A DNA stretch of 14,643 nt from contig JAURNZ010000061.1 of the NCBI GenBank assembly GCA_030829925.1, positions 1 through 14,643 on the forward strand, read 5' to 3'. Of this stretch, positions 5,927 through 12,846 are shown piece by piece. Under the pieces are notes generated by a model that made no database searches, was not told where the DNA came from, and worked only from the letters and a program-made list of their open reading frames with translations. Source of the stretch: Gammaproteobacteria bacterium (GTDB lineage: Bacteria; Pseudomonadota; Gammaproteobacteria; Comchoanobacterales; Comchoanobacteraceae). The first letter of the stretch is position 1, and the number at the start of each line of letters is the position of its first letter. Both the position numbers and the translations under genes were made by a program.

Positions 5927-7217
5927 TTTTTTTTAAAATGACAAAATAATGACCATCCATTTCTTGGTTTGGCAATATTTGCCAACCAACATCTGACTGC
6001 AAACCAACTGGCAACTTAAATAGTTTTACCTCTACATCATTTCTGCTAGAAATAAAAGACAATATTTGATCTGAATTTTCTTCTTGCAAAATAGAGCATG
6101 TCGAATAAATTAAAAACCCTCCGACTGTCACACTAGACCATGCGTTTTTAAGCATTTCTGACTGGGTCTGACACAACTCACTCAAGTCCCAAGGGTTGAA
6201 TTTTTTTTCAGGGTGTCGCTTAACTACTCCTGAACCAGAACATGGGGCATCAAGCACAACAAGGTCAAATAAACAATCCATATTATGATCGTCTTCACAC
6301 CAATTTTTCTTTATAACACTTATGTTTTTATTGGTGCTATTGAATCGCCTTAAGTTCTGATCCAGTATGCCTAACCGCACATCGTCTACATCAGTACAAG
6401 TCAAGCTAATATCTGGAAAATCTCTCAATAAAACATAAGCCTTGCCTCCTGGTGCTGCACAAGCATCAAGTACATTGTTAGGTTTAGGTATTTGCTTTAA
6501 CACTAAATGAATCATTTGAGCAGATATATCCTGTATATAACCCCAGTCATCATCTGTATTTACAATACTATCTAAAACTGCGTGATGATTGATTTTTAAT
6601 GCTGTATCAAGAGTATCAGTAGTAGATAATTGATCTTTATATTTTGAAAGAAGGCTCTGGGCTTTTTGACTTGATGACGTATTTAACCATTTTTGAGGAA
6701 TGCATTGGTTAGATAAAACAATCGACTTCAAATGCTCTGGCCAGTTTTTTTTTATTGCTTTTATCAGCCAACCTGGATGAGCCATCATCAAGCTTGGTTT
6801 GTTTTTATATAATTCTTCATAATTGTTTTGATTAAGAATATATTGCCTTAAAACTTTATTAACCAACGCATCCGCCCACTTTAATTTTAAAGCCCTAGCT
6901 AAATCAACTGAATGATTTACGACGTGATGGTTTGACTCCTGTAAGTGATTAATCCTAACGAGACTAGTAATAAGCAAAAGTTCCAACTCACGATTCTTTT
7001 TTTTTATTGGCTTTTCAAGCAGCCCATTCAGTACCTCTATATATCTATAGTACCAACGAAGTGTTTGCTTGATTAAATCCCAAGAATAACCTTTGTTTTG
7101 GCAATCATCCACATGTTTTTTTTTCAAATAGTGATTTTTATCAATAACTTGAATTAAACACCGAATTATTTTAATATAATCACTATATTGATCGAGGTTA
7201 GTAGTCAATCTTCGCAT
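5895..7217 (-). CDS. rsmB: 16S rRNA m5C967 methyltransferase
   Basis: Methylates C967 of 16S rRNA with S-adenosylmethionine. The 440 residues comprise a NusB-like RNA-binding N-terminal domain (about 1-140, with ALVNKVLRQY at 117-126) and a Rossmann methyltransferase domain. Motif I is DACAAPGGK (251-259), motif IV DAPCSGSG (323-330) with Cys326, and motif VI YSTCS (371-375) with the nucleophile Cys374; the two cysteines mark RsmB/RsmF enzymes. The N-terminal domain is divergent. The family normally ends near GFFYAKLIK; here the matching GHYFVILKK (422-430) is followed by ten more residues encoded within the damX-like 3' end, after an A8 run. No Shine-Dalgarno precedes the ATG; a promoter lies just upstream. 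In relatives rsmB follows def-fmt, which are not here. Confidence 0.93.
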   Translation of the reverse strand: MRRLTTNLDQYSDYIKIIRCLIQVIDKNHYLKKKHVDDCQNKGYSWDLIKQTLRWYYRYIEVLNGLLEKPIKKKNRELELLLITSLVRINHLQESNHHVVNHSVDLARALKLKWADALVNKVLRQYILNQNNYEELYKNKPSLMMAHPGWLIKAIKKNWPEHLKSIVLSNQCIPQKWLNTSSSQKAQSLLSKYKDQLSTTDTLDTALKINHHAVLDSIVNTDDDWGYIQDISAQMIHLVLKQIPKPNNVLDACAAPGGKAYVLLRDFPDISLTCTDVDDVRLGILDQNLRRFNSTNKNISVIKKNWCEDDHNMDCLFDLVVLDAPCSGSGVVKRHPEKKFNPWDLSELCQTQSEMLKNAWSSVTVGGFLIYSTCSILQEENSDQILSFISSRNDVEVKLFKLPVGLQSDVGWQILPNQEMDGHYFVILKKTRLNLLDRQV

Positions 7218-7233
7218 CCATTATAAGATTTTT

Positions 7234-7261
7234 ATTATAATGATTTAATTCATTTTATCAA
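7234..7261 (-). promoter_or_regulatory. promoter of rsmB
   Basis: Read on the minus strand, TTGATA (7261-7256, five of six) and TATAAT (7239-7234, perfect) are 16 bp apart. Transcription would begin near 7227, giving a leader of about 10 bases before the ATG at 7217, too short for a normal Shine-Dalgarno, and none is seen. A second TATAAT lies at 7225-7220. Confidence 0.55.
7236..7254 (+). promoter_or_regulatory. sodB -10 box and overlapping palindromic, Fur-like operator
   Basis: TATAAT at 7236-7241 would start transcription near 7248, 28 bases before the sodB ATG; the -35 is weak (TTCGCA 7211-7216, 19 bp). Over the -10 and start site lies AATGATTTAATTCATT (7239-7254), which matches its own reverse complement at 14 of 16 positions. 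The flanks extend it to ATAATGAT and TTTTATC, resembling the GATAAT units of Fur boxes, and iron control of FeSOD is known in gammaproteobacteria. ATTATAAT (7234-7241) is itself a palindrome that supplies -10 boxes to both strands. Confidence 0.4.
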
Positions 7262-7275
7262 ACATAGGAAGCAAT

Positions 7276-7854
7276 ATGCATACATTACCCCCTTTACCAT
7301 ATGAAAAAGACGCTTTGGAACCATTAATATCTGCTGAAACACTTGACTACCATTATGGCAAACACCATAAAACATATGTAGACAAGCTTAATGTTTTAAT
7401 TGAAAACACTCCTTTTCAATCATTGGAGCTTGTTGAAGTTATTAGAAAGTCTGAAGGACCTATCTTTAATAACGCTGCACAAATCTGGAATCATACTTTT
7501 TATTGGCATTGTTTAACACCAACAAAAGATACAAAACCATCTGAAAAATTATTAGATGCCATAAATAAAAGCTTTGGTTCTTTTGATTCTTTCAAAAAAC
7601 AATTCAAAGACAAAGCATTAAACAACTTTGGATCAGGTTGGACATGGCTTGTTGCCGATAAAGAAGACAACCTTAGTATTTTAAACACTTCAAATGCCCA
7701 AACCCCAATAAGCAATGAAGAGTATCGTCCATTAATGACTTGTGATGTATGGGAACATGCTTATTACATCGACACGAGAAATAATCGCGCTCAATATTTA
7801 GAAAATTACTGGGCCCTGATTAACTGGTCGTTCATTAACGAACAATTTAAATAA
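7276..7854 (+). CDS. sodB: iron superoxide dismutase
   Basis: Converts superoxide to oxygen and hydrogen peroxide in the cytosol. The 192 residues (193 in E. coli) carry the four metal ligands His26 (in YGKHH), His73 (WNHTFYW), Asp157 and His161 (CDVWEHAYYID). Gln69 in NNAAQIWNH is the active-site glutamine at the position characteristic of the iron type rather than manganese enzymes. Similarity to E. coli SodB runs from end to end, with a small change around 146-152 before the third ligand. The ATG has Shine-Dalgarno AGGAAG at 7266-7271. It shares a 58-bp divergent promoter region with rsmB and is followed 12 bp later by a ferredoxin gene, probably on the same mRNA. Confidence 0.97.
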   Translation: MHTLPPLPYEKDALEPLISAETLDYHYGKHHKTYVDKLNVLIENTPFQSLELVEVIRKSEGPIFNNAAQIWNHTFYWHCLTPTKDTKPSEKLLDAINKSFGSFDSFKKQFKDKALNNFGSGWTWLVADKEDNLSILNTSNAQTPISNEEYRPLMTCDVWEHAYYIDTRNNRAQYLENYWALINWSFINEQFK

Positions 7855-7866
7855 AAATTAGCTCTA

Positions 7867-8112
7867 ATGTCTTTAAAAATAACTGACGAATGTATCAATT
7901 GCGATGTTTGCGAACCTGTTTGCCCAAATGAAGCAATTTATATGGGCAAAGAAATTTATGAAATAAATCCTGAATTATGTACAGAGTGCATGGGTCACCA
8001 TGATGAACCTCAATGTATGGTTTTTTGCCCTGTCGCATGTATTGAAACAGGCAAAGAAGAAGATCAGGAAACATTGCTAACTCGTTTTCAGTTACTCACT
8101 GAAAAGGTTTGA
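7867..8112 (+). CDS. YfhL-type 2[4Fe-4S] ferredoxin
   Basis: Small cytosolic electron carrier of 81 residues. The first cluster motif is Cys9, Cys12, Cys15 and Cys19 followed by Pro (CINCDVCEPVCP). The second is Cys38, Cys41, Cys50 and Cys54 with Pro, and the eight-residue spacing inside the second motif marks the YfhL/Allochromatium-type ferredoxins, which have low and split redox potentials. A further Cys58 is present. It resembles E. coli YfhL closely in the N-terminal 40 residues. No Shine-Dalgarno is clear. It lies 12 bp after sodB, so co-transcription is likely; the electron partner is not visible. The 3' end overlaps mutM on the other strand by 25 bp. Confidence 0.93.
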   Translation: MSLKITDECINCDVCEPVCPNEAIYMGKEIYEINPELCTECMGHHDEPQCMVFCPVACIETGKEEDQETLLTRFQLLTEKV

Positions 8113-8912
8113 CATTTTGGGCAGTAAAAACTAGATCTTTGTGCCAAAACCAACCGCTCAATTGCTGTGCCACACTTAAAGCAAAGCTCTCCTTCTCTCC
8201 CATAAACCATTAATGACTGTTTAAAGTAGCCTGGCTTTTCTTTTCCAGAGATAAAATCTCTTAAAGTTGTACCACCTTGTTCTATTGATTTATGGAGTGT
8301 GTTTTTAATTTCCAGTACCAACCCACCAACTTCTTCTTCTGATATGGTGCATCCTTTTTTCATAGGATTAATTCCTAGTTTAAACAAAACTTCACTTGCA
8401 TAGATATTGCCAACCCCAACCACAACATTTTGATCCATGATTAGCTGTTTGATTGTTTTAGTAGATTGATTCACTTTTTTTAAGAGTTGTTTTTCACAAA
8501 AATCAGCTGAAAGCGGCTCAGGGCCCCATGCTGTCATCTTTTCTCTCCAAGCCTCACTATACCTTACCACAAACCCAAACCGCCTAGGATCATGGTAAAT
8601 GAGACTATGACCGCCGGTAAAATGAAACATATAATGGTCGTGTTTCTTTTTTTTAATTTCACTTGTGGTTTCAACCCTCAAACTGCCGCTCATACCTAAA
8701 TGCATCAACAGTTTTTCTTGCCCGAAATTAAATATTAGATATTTAGCTCTTCTATTAATATCCAAACATGGTGAACCAATAAAATCATCCTTTGTAAAAT
8801 CACAAGGATATCTTAATTTTTTTTGAGAGCTATCTATAGACAAAAGGCTCTCACCCTTTGCATAACCAATAACGCCTAATCTTGTTGTTTCAACTTCCGG
8901 TAACTCTGGCAT
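8088..8912 (-). CDS. mutM: formamidopyrimidine-DNA glycosylase (Fpg)
   Basis: Bifunctional base-excision repair enzyme that removes 8-oxoguanine and formamidopyrimidines and cuts the abasic site. The mature N-terminus PELPEVETT gives the catalytic Pro2 and Glu3. Lys57 (in RRAKYL) is the conserved lysine, HLGMSGSLR (71-79) contacts DNA, and the helix-two-turn-helix region includes VGNIYASEVLF. The C-terminal zinc finger has Cys244, Cys247, Cys264 and Cys267, with the conserved Arg259 in QRSSFYC. The length of 274 is normal (269 in E. coli). It is divergent from the maf gene over 30 bp and overlaps the ferredoxin gene at its 3' end. An oxidative-damage theme joins sodB and mutM, though nothing shows shared control. 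Confidence 0.97.
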   Translation of the reverse strand: MPELPEVETTRLGVIGYAKGESLLSIDSSQKKLRYPCDFTKDDFIGSPCLDINRRAKYLIFNFGQEKLLMHLGMSGSLRVETTSEIKKKKHDHYMFHFTGGHSLIYHDPRRFGFVVRYSEAWREKMTAWGPEPLSADFCEKQLLKKVNQSTKTIKQLIMDQNVVVGVGNIYASEVLFKLGINPMKKGCTISEEEVGGLVLEIKNTLHKSIEQGGTTLRDFISGKEKPGYFKQSLMVYGREGELCFKCGTAIERLVLAQRSSFYCPKCQTFSVSN

Positions 8913-8942
8913 ATTTTTTTCAATACATTTACTATATTATGC
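8913..8942. promoter_or_regulatory. 30-bp divergent mutM/maf control region
   Basis: Both genes must be started from 30 bp plus the flanking codons. On the minus strand CATAAT (8941-8936) could serve mutM with a leader of about 17 bases. On the plus strand TATATT (8933-8938) ends 4 bases before the maf ATG, so maf may be leaderless. No convincing -35 boxes or Shine-Dalgarno sequences are visible for either gene. Confidence 0.4.
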
Positions 8943-9527
8943 ATGGAATTTATAAATGAACAATATATTTTGGCATCAGGTTCACCGATGCGACAACAAA
9001 TACTTAAACAATTAAGTATCAACTTCAACATTCAACCTAGCAATATTGACGAAACACCACTTGAAGGAGAGTTACCAGAACAACTGGTTGTTAGGCTTGG
9101 TAGAGAAAAGTGTCAAAACATCTTAAATTTACAACCGGACTCAGTTGTTATTGCCGGAGACCAAATTTTGACATTTGACAATCAAATCATTGGTAAGCCC
9201 AAAACAAAAGAAAATGCAAAAAAACAATTGATGCTATGTAGTGGTAACTGGGTTTCTTCACTATCTAATATCACAATCGGGAAGGGTGAAAAAATCCTTC
9301 AGAAAACTTCGGAATGCAAAATAAAATATAGAACACTTAATGAAGCCACAATCGATAGTTACATTCAAGATGAGTCGTGCTTAGAATGTGCAGGATCCCT
9401 TAGAGTAGAGAGCAACGGTATCTTACTGATTGAAAGCATTCAATCAGATGATCCTTTTTCAATTTACGGCATGCCAATGATTGCAACAGCTGAGCTTTTA
9501 GAGCATCACGGACTTGTTAAGCTTTAG
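8943..9527 (+). CDS. Maf-family nucleotide pyrophosphatase, YceF type
   Basis: Maf proteins hydrolyse abnormal or modified nucleoside triphosphates to monophosphates; the E. coli YceF branch prefers 7-methyl-GTP. The 194 residues (194 in YceF) show the N-terminal LASGSPMRQQIL (10-21; family SxSPRR), DETPLEGELPEQLVVRL, the catalytic-site AGDQ (71-74), IIGKP and CAGSLRVESNGI, which matches the CAGSFKSEGFGI of YceF rather than the MafA/YhdE type. The second arginine of SPRR is kept but the first is Met (Trp in YceF). No Shine-Dalgarno precedes the ATG, yet the start agrees with family length. The 3' end overlaps tatD by 11 bp. Confidence 0.9.
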   Translation: MEFINEQYILASGSPMRQQILKQLSINFNIQPSNIDETPLEGELPEQLVVRLGREKCQNILNLQPDSVVIAGDQILTFDNQIIGKPKTKENAKKQLMLCSGNWVSSLSNITIGKGEKILQKTSECKIKYRTLNEATIDSYIQDESCLECAGSLRVESNGILLIESIQSDDPFSIYGMPMIATAELLEHHGLVKL

Positions 9528-10287
9528 GCCAGCCAAATAAGTCTTTAAAATTATTAGTAGTTACCTTAGCTACATCATCAAAAGAGATACTTTTCAGATC
9601 AGCCACTGCTTGTGCAACATAATAAACATAAGCAGGTTGATTCTCATGGCCACGATGAGGCACTGGTGCAAGGTAAGGGCTATCTGTTTCAATAAGCATC
9701 CTATCCAATGGAACATATTTCACAACCTCTTTCAACTCCAAGGCATTTTTAAAAGATATTATACCTGAAAATGATATATATGCTCCGAGGTCTAGACACG
9801 CTTTTGCCATAGACAAGCTTTCTGTAAAACAATGAATAATTACTTTGTCATGAGGAAATTCTTTAAGTATATCAACCGTGTCTTCTGGTGCAGATCTTGA
9901 ATGAACAATCAAGGGGCATTCATGTTGTTTTGCCAATGAAATTTGCTGTTGAAAAAACTTTTTTTGAAGCTCTTCATGTTCTTTTGTGTAGTAATAATCT
10001 AGTCCTGTTTCACCGATACCAATAAATCGAGATCTTTTTTCTGTCATTAAATTAGATATAAAATCCAAATCTTCTAAGGAATGGTTATGCACATCACAAG
10101 GATGAATCCCTAAAGTTGCGCACACCTCAGGATGAGCATTAACAATTTCTTCTAAATCATTCACATCTGATCGTTCAACACAAATGGAGAGCATATGTTT
10201 TACGCCCTTTTCAATGGCTGCACTTATAGCTTGGTCTGGAGTAAGTTTTTTTAAATGATTAAGGTGACAATGTGAGTCAATTAACAT
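9517..10287 (-). CDS. tatD: TatD-family metal-dependent DNase
   Basis: Cytosolic TIM-barrel hydrolase; E. coli relatives TatD and YcfH act as 3'-5' exonucleases in DNA repair and RNA trimming. The 256 residues show the metal ligands His6 and His8 (DSHCHL), Glu93 (GIGETGLDYYY), His129 (IVHSR), His152 (IIHCFTES) and Asp202 (ETDSPYLAP), followed by HRGHENQP. The length and NxP pattern fit the YcfH/TatD branch; the exact paralogue cannot be told, so the symbol is generic. Its ATG (10287) overlaps the end of the MFS gene (TAA at 10281-10283), so it is translationally coupled as the last gene of the minus-strand operon. Confidence 0.93.
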   Translation of the reverse strand: MLIDSHCHLNHLKKLTPDQAISAAIEKGVKHMLSICVERSDVNDLEEIVNAHPEVCATLGIHPCDVHNHSLEDLDFISNLMTEKRSRFIGIGETGLDYYYTKEHEELQKKFFQQQISLAKQHECPLIVHSRSAPEDTVDILKEFPHDKVIIHCFTESLSMAKACLDLGAYISFSGIISFKNALELKEVVKYVPLDRMLIETDSPYLAPVPHRGHENQPAYVYYVAQAVADLKSISFDDVAKVTTNNFKDLFGWPKA

Positions 10288-11513
10288 GGCTCTGCATCAC
10301 GAATATATCTTGTACATATCCAGAACGCAATAAGGTAACAAACAGGAGCCAAAAACAATGCATTTTGGTAATCAGAGATGCTAGGTTTTGCTTTATCATC
10401 CATCAAATAGTCCAACAACATGCCAACAACAGGATTAAATAAAATACCGCCAGCAACAACCGCCATATTATTTACGCCTAAAGCAGAACCAACGATATCC
10501 TTTGGATTGTTATGCTTTACTAATACAAAGGTCAGCATATGGCTGGCTGAAGCTGCGCCAATTAAAAACAAGATAATGGCTGTATATTTATGTGGATACA
10601 TGACAAAAAACAGTGACGAAAAAAAACCTAATATAGACCCAAACACCATAGGTATGCGACAACTTTTTATTTTTGTTGCAAGCCAACCCCATACTGGAGA
10701 AGAAAGCGCAGTTGCTATCCATATACAGCCCACGCTCTCAGCAGCATGCATAGCAGAGATGTGAAGGGCTTCTTCCAAAAACGGAACTCCCCATGTCCCA
10801 CCCAACATAATGACGGGCGCCCACTTAAAAAATGCATAAGCTGCATTTGCAATGGTTTGTTTATTTCTTAATGTTGCTTTAATATCTATTTTGAATTTAT
10901 CTAAACGAGCTTTATCAATCTCTTTCTTTTCATCAGGTATGATAATAAATGCCAGAACAGCAAGTATAAGACCTATAATCCATAATACACGCTGGGACTG
11001 AACTATCCCAAGTGATGAAACCATATATGCGAGTGGTGCCTCACCACCCCAAGCTCCTAAACCACCAAGAAACTGTGCTCCCCCCACAAGAACAGGGTAT
11101 AGTTTAGGATCAAAATATTGACTTGCAGAAACCAATACACAAGTAAATGCAAAAGAAGATCCAAACCCAATTAAAAAACGTCCTACCAACATGCAAATAA
11201 AATAGTTGAAAAACGAAAACAAAAACACGCCTAGCGCACAAATCAAACAAGCTAAAACAAGCACTTTTTTCACACTTACAAAATCAAACGCTATACCTGC
11301 AGGCACTTGCATGCTTGTATAAGAAATAAAATATATTCCAGCAATCCATCCCATAAGTGATAAACTAACGTTGGCTGACGAAGTCATTTCTGTAGCAATG
11401 ATTCCAGGAAACACCTGAAGAGCCATCTCATATGATAAAAATATGCCAGCTAATAAGTAAATTGCCCAAGATAAAACGATAGATATATTATTTTCCGATG
11501 CAGAATGAGCCAA
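10281..11513 (-). CDS. MFS transporter
   Basis: Major facilitator superfamily carrier of the inner membrane, 410 residues. Twelve hydrophobic segments can be marked, the first at about 11-31 and the last near the C-terminus. A motif-A-like PAGIAFDFVSVKKVL lies between segments 2 and 3, and a charged cytosolic loop (about 194-215, DEKKEIDKARLDKFKID) separates the halves. Its style (GGAQFLGGLGAWGGEAP in segment 5, PVWGWLATK) resembles the expanded MFS families of Legionella, Coxiella and Francisella, some of which take up amino acids or nucleosides; the substrate here is unknown. The start is TTG at 11513 with a strong TAGGAGA six bases upstream; no ATG would keep the first helix. It overlaps the mnmE end by 26 bp. 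Confidence 0.88.
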   Translation of the reverse strand: MAHSASENNISIVLSWAIYLLAGIFLSYEMALQVFPGIIATEMTSSANVSLSLMGWIAGIYFISYTSMQVPAGIAFDFVSVKKVLVLACLICALGVFLFSFFNYFICMLVGRFLIGFGSSFAFTCVLVSASQYFDPKLYPVLVGGAQFLGGLGAWGGEAPLAYMVSSLGIVQSQRVLWIIGLILAVLAFIIIPDEKKEIDKARLDKFKIDIKATLRNKQTIANAAYAFFKWAPVIMLGGTWGVPFLEEALHISAMHAAESVGCIWIATALSSPVWGWLATKIKSCRIPMVFGSILGFFSSLFFVMYPHKYTAIILFLIGAASASHMLTFVLVKHNNPKDIVGSALGVNNMAVVAGGILFNPVVGMLLDYLMDDKAKPSISDYQNALFLAPVCYLIAFWICTRYIRDAEPC

Positions 11514-12846
11514 AAATTTCTCCTAGTAAATCATCAGTAGAAAACAATCCAACCAATTTGTCAAGCTCAAGCTGGATTTCACGCATCACCTCAGCCACCC
11601 AAACAACGTCATATTTTTCTTGAGAATGTGATAAAACCTCACAAGCTAAGTGATTTATTTTTATCAAAATATCCAAATGTCTTTGTCTTGCATAAAAAGC
11701 ATCAGAGGTTGGTTGAATTATTTTTTTTGAAATTAAATCTAAAACAAGTCTCACATCGTATTCATCAAAACTGGATACACAATGTACAGAATGAGATCGC
11801 CAATTTAAGTCTTTTTGAATTACCTTATGCTGGTCTTTTTTATTCCATAAAATAAGCATTCTTTTTAAATCAGTTATCAGGCTTTTCGGCAAATCTTTAG
11901 ACAAGGTATCTAAATCACTTAAATCATTGACATCTACAACCCAGACCACTAAATCAACACTGTCGATCTTAGCTTTAGCTCGCTTTACCCCTTCAAGTTC
12001 TATTGTGTTTTTTGTTTCTCGAATGCCTGCGGTATCAGTTATTTGAACCCAGCGGTTTTTTATCAGTAGTCTTTTCTCGATCAAATCCCTAGTTGTGCCT
12101 GCTTCAGAGTTTACAATTGCAACGTCGTCTTTCATCAATCGATTTAACCAAGAAGATTTACCAGCATTTGGGGGGCCTAAAAGACAGACGTGTTGATCAT
12201 GATTAACAGAAACAGCTTCTTGTGTTTGATGATAAAGCTTTTCTATTTCTTCACATATTATCACCAACTCAGAAAGAGACGTATTAGGATTAATATCCTC
12301 GCCATCAAAATCTATAGCAGATTCAAGCATGACTCTAAAATGTTTTATTCTTTTTTCTATATTAGCAATTTTTTCAGAAAAGTCGCCTCGCATAGATCGA
12401 AGGGCAGCTCTTGCCTGTGCTTCGTTATCTGCATGAATTAATCCACAGATGGCTTCTGCTTTTAACGTTGTCATTTTATCGTTTAAAACCGCACGTAAAC
12501 TAAACTCTCCAGGTTCCGCTTGTCGACATCCGTGATAAATACACGCTTCTATGATCAACCTAGGAACGATTACGCCCCCATGGCCTTGTAACTCTAGAAC
12601 TGATTCTCCAGTATAAGAATTGGGTCCTTCAAAATAGAGCAACAACCCCTCATCTATTTTGTTTTTAAGTTGATCATAAAAATAAGCAAAAGATGCCATT
12701 CTTGGCTTAACCGCAGAAACGGATAAATTACTAAGCAATGGAATCATCTTTTTTATCTTAGAGTCAGGCCCAGATAACCTTACAATCGAAACACCTGCGA
12801 CACCCGGGGGTGTCGCCTGAGCAACAATTACATGGTCATCATTCAT
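11488..12846 (-). CDS. mnmE: tRNA uridine-5-carboxymethylaminomethyl modification GTPase
   Basis: With MnmG it builds the cmnm5 group on U34 of tRNAs that read NNA/NNG codons, including tRNA-Gln(UUG) found in this window. The 452 residues (454 in E. coli) contain the N-terminal formyl-THF binding domain (about 1-118, IVAQATPPGVAGVSIVRLSGP), helical domain and inserted G domain: G1 GPPNAGKSS (224-232), G2 GTTRD (250-254), G3 DTAG (271-274), G4 NKKD (335-338). The C-terminus FCIGK carries the invariant Cys. The ATG at 12846 overlaps the yidC TGA (TGATG); a TTG one codon earlier is also open. No Shine-Dalgarno is seen, so translation is probably coupled to yidC. Confidence 0.97.
   Translation of the reverse strand: MNDDHVIVAQATPPGVAGVSIVRLSGPDSKIKKMIPLLSNLSVSAVKPRMASFAYFYDQLKNKIDEGLLLYFEGPNSYTGESVLELQGHGGVIVPRLIIEACIYHGCRQAEPGEFSLRAVLNDKMTTLKAEAICGLIHADNEAQARAALRSMRGDFSEKIANIEKRIKHFRVMLESAIDFDGEDINPNTSLSELVIICEEIEKLYHQTQEAVSVNHDQHVCLLGPPNAGKSSWLNRLMKDDVAIVNSEAGTTRDLIEKRLLIKNRWVQITDTAGIRETKNTIELEGVKRAKAKIDSVDLVVWVVDVNDLSDLDTLSKDLPKSLITDLKRMLILWNKKDQHKVIQKDLNWRSHSVHCVSSFDEYDVRLVLDLISKKIIQPTSDAFYARQRHLDILIKINHLACEVLSHSQEKYDVVWVAEVMREIQLELDKLVGLFSTDDLLGEIFGSFCIGK
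11519..11525 (-). promoter_or_regulatory. Shine-Dalgarno of the MFS gene inside mnmE
   Basis: On the minus strand TAGGAGA (11525-11519) stands 5 bases before the TTG at 11513 and lies within the last codons of mnmE, at the LLGEIF part. This decides the TTG start. The same codons must keep the mnmE C-terminal sequence. Confidence 0.75.

Noticed and set aside
10420..10764. Open frame of 114 codons on the plus strand
   Set aside because: It lies wholly antisense to the MFS gene, has no recognisable domain and mirrors the codon pattern of a membrane protein.
12190..12441. Open frame of 83 codons on the plus strand
   Set aside because: Antisense to the mnmE helical/G domain; rich in Phe, Tyr and Lys as expected from an AT-rich reverse frame.
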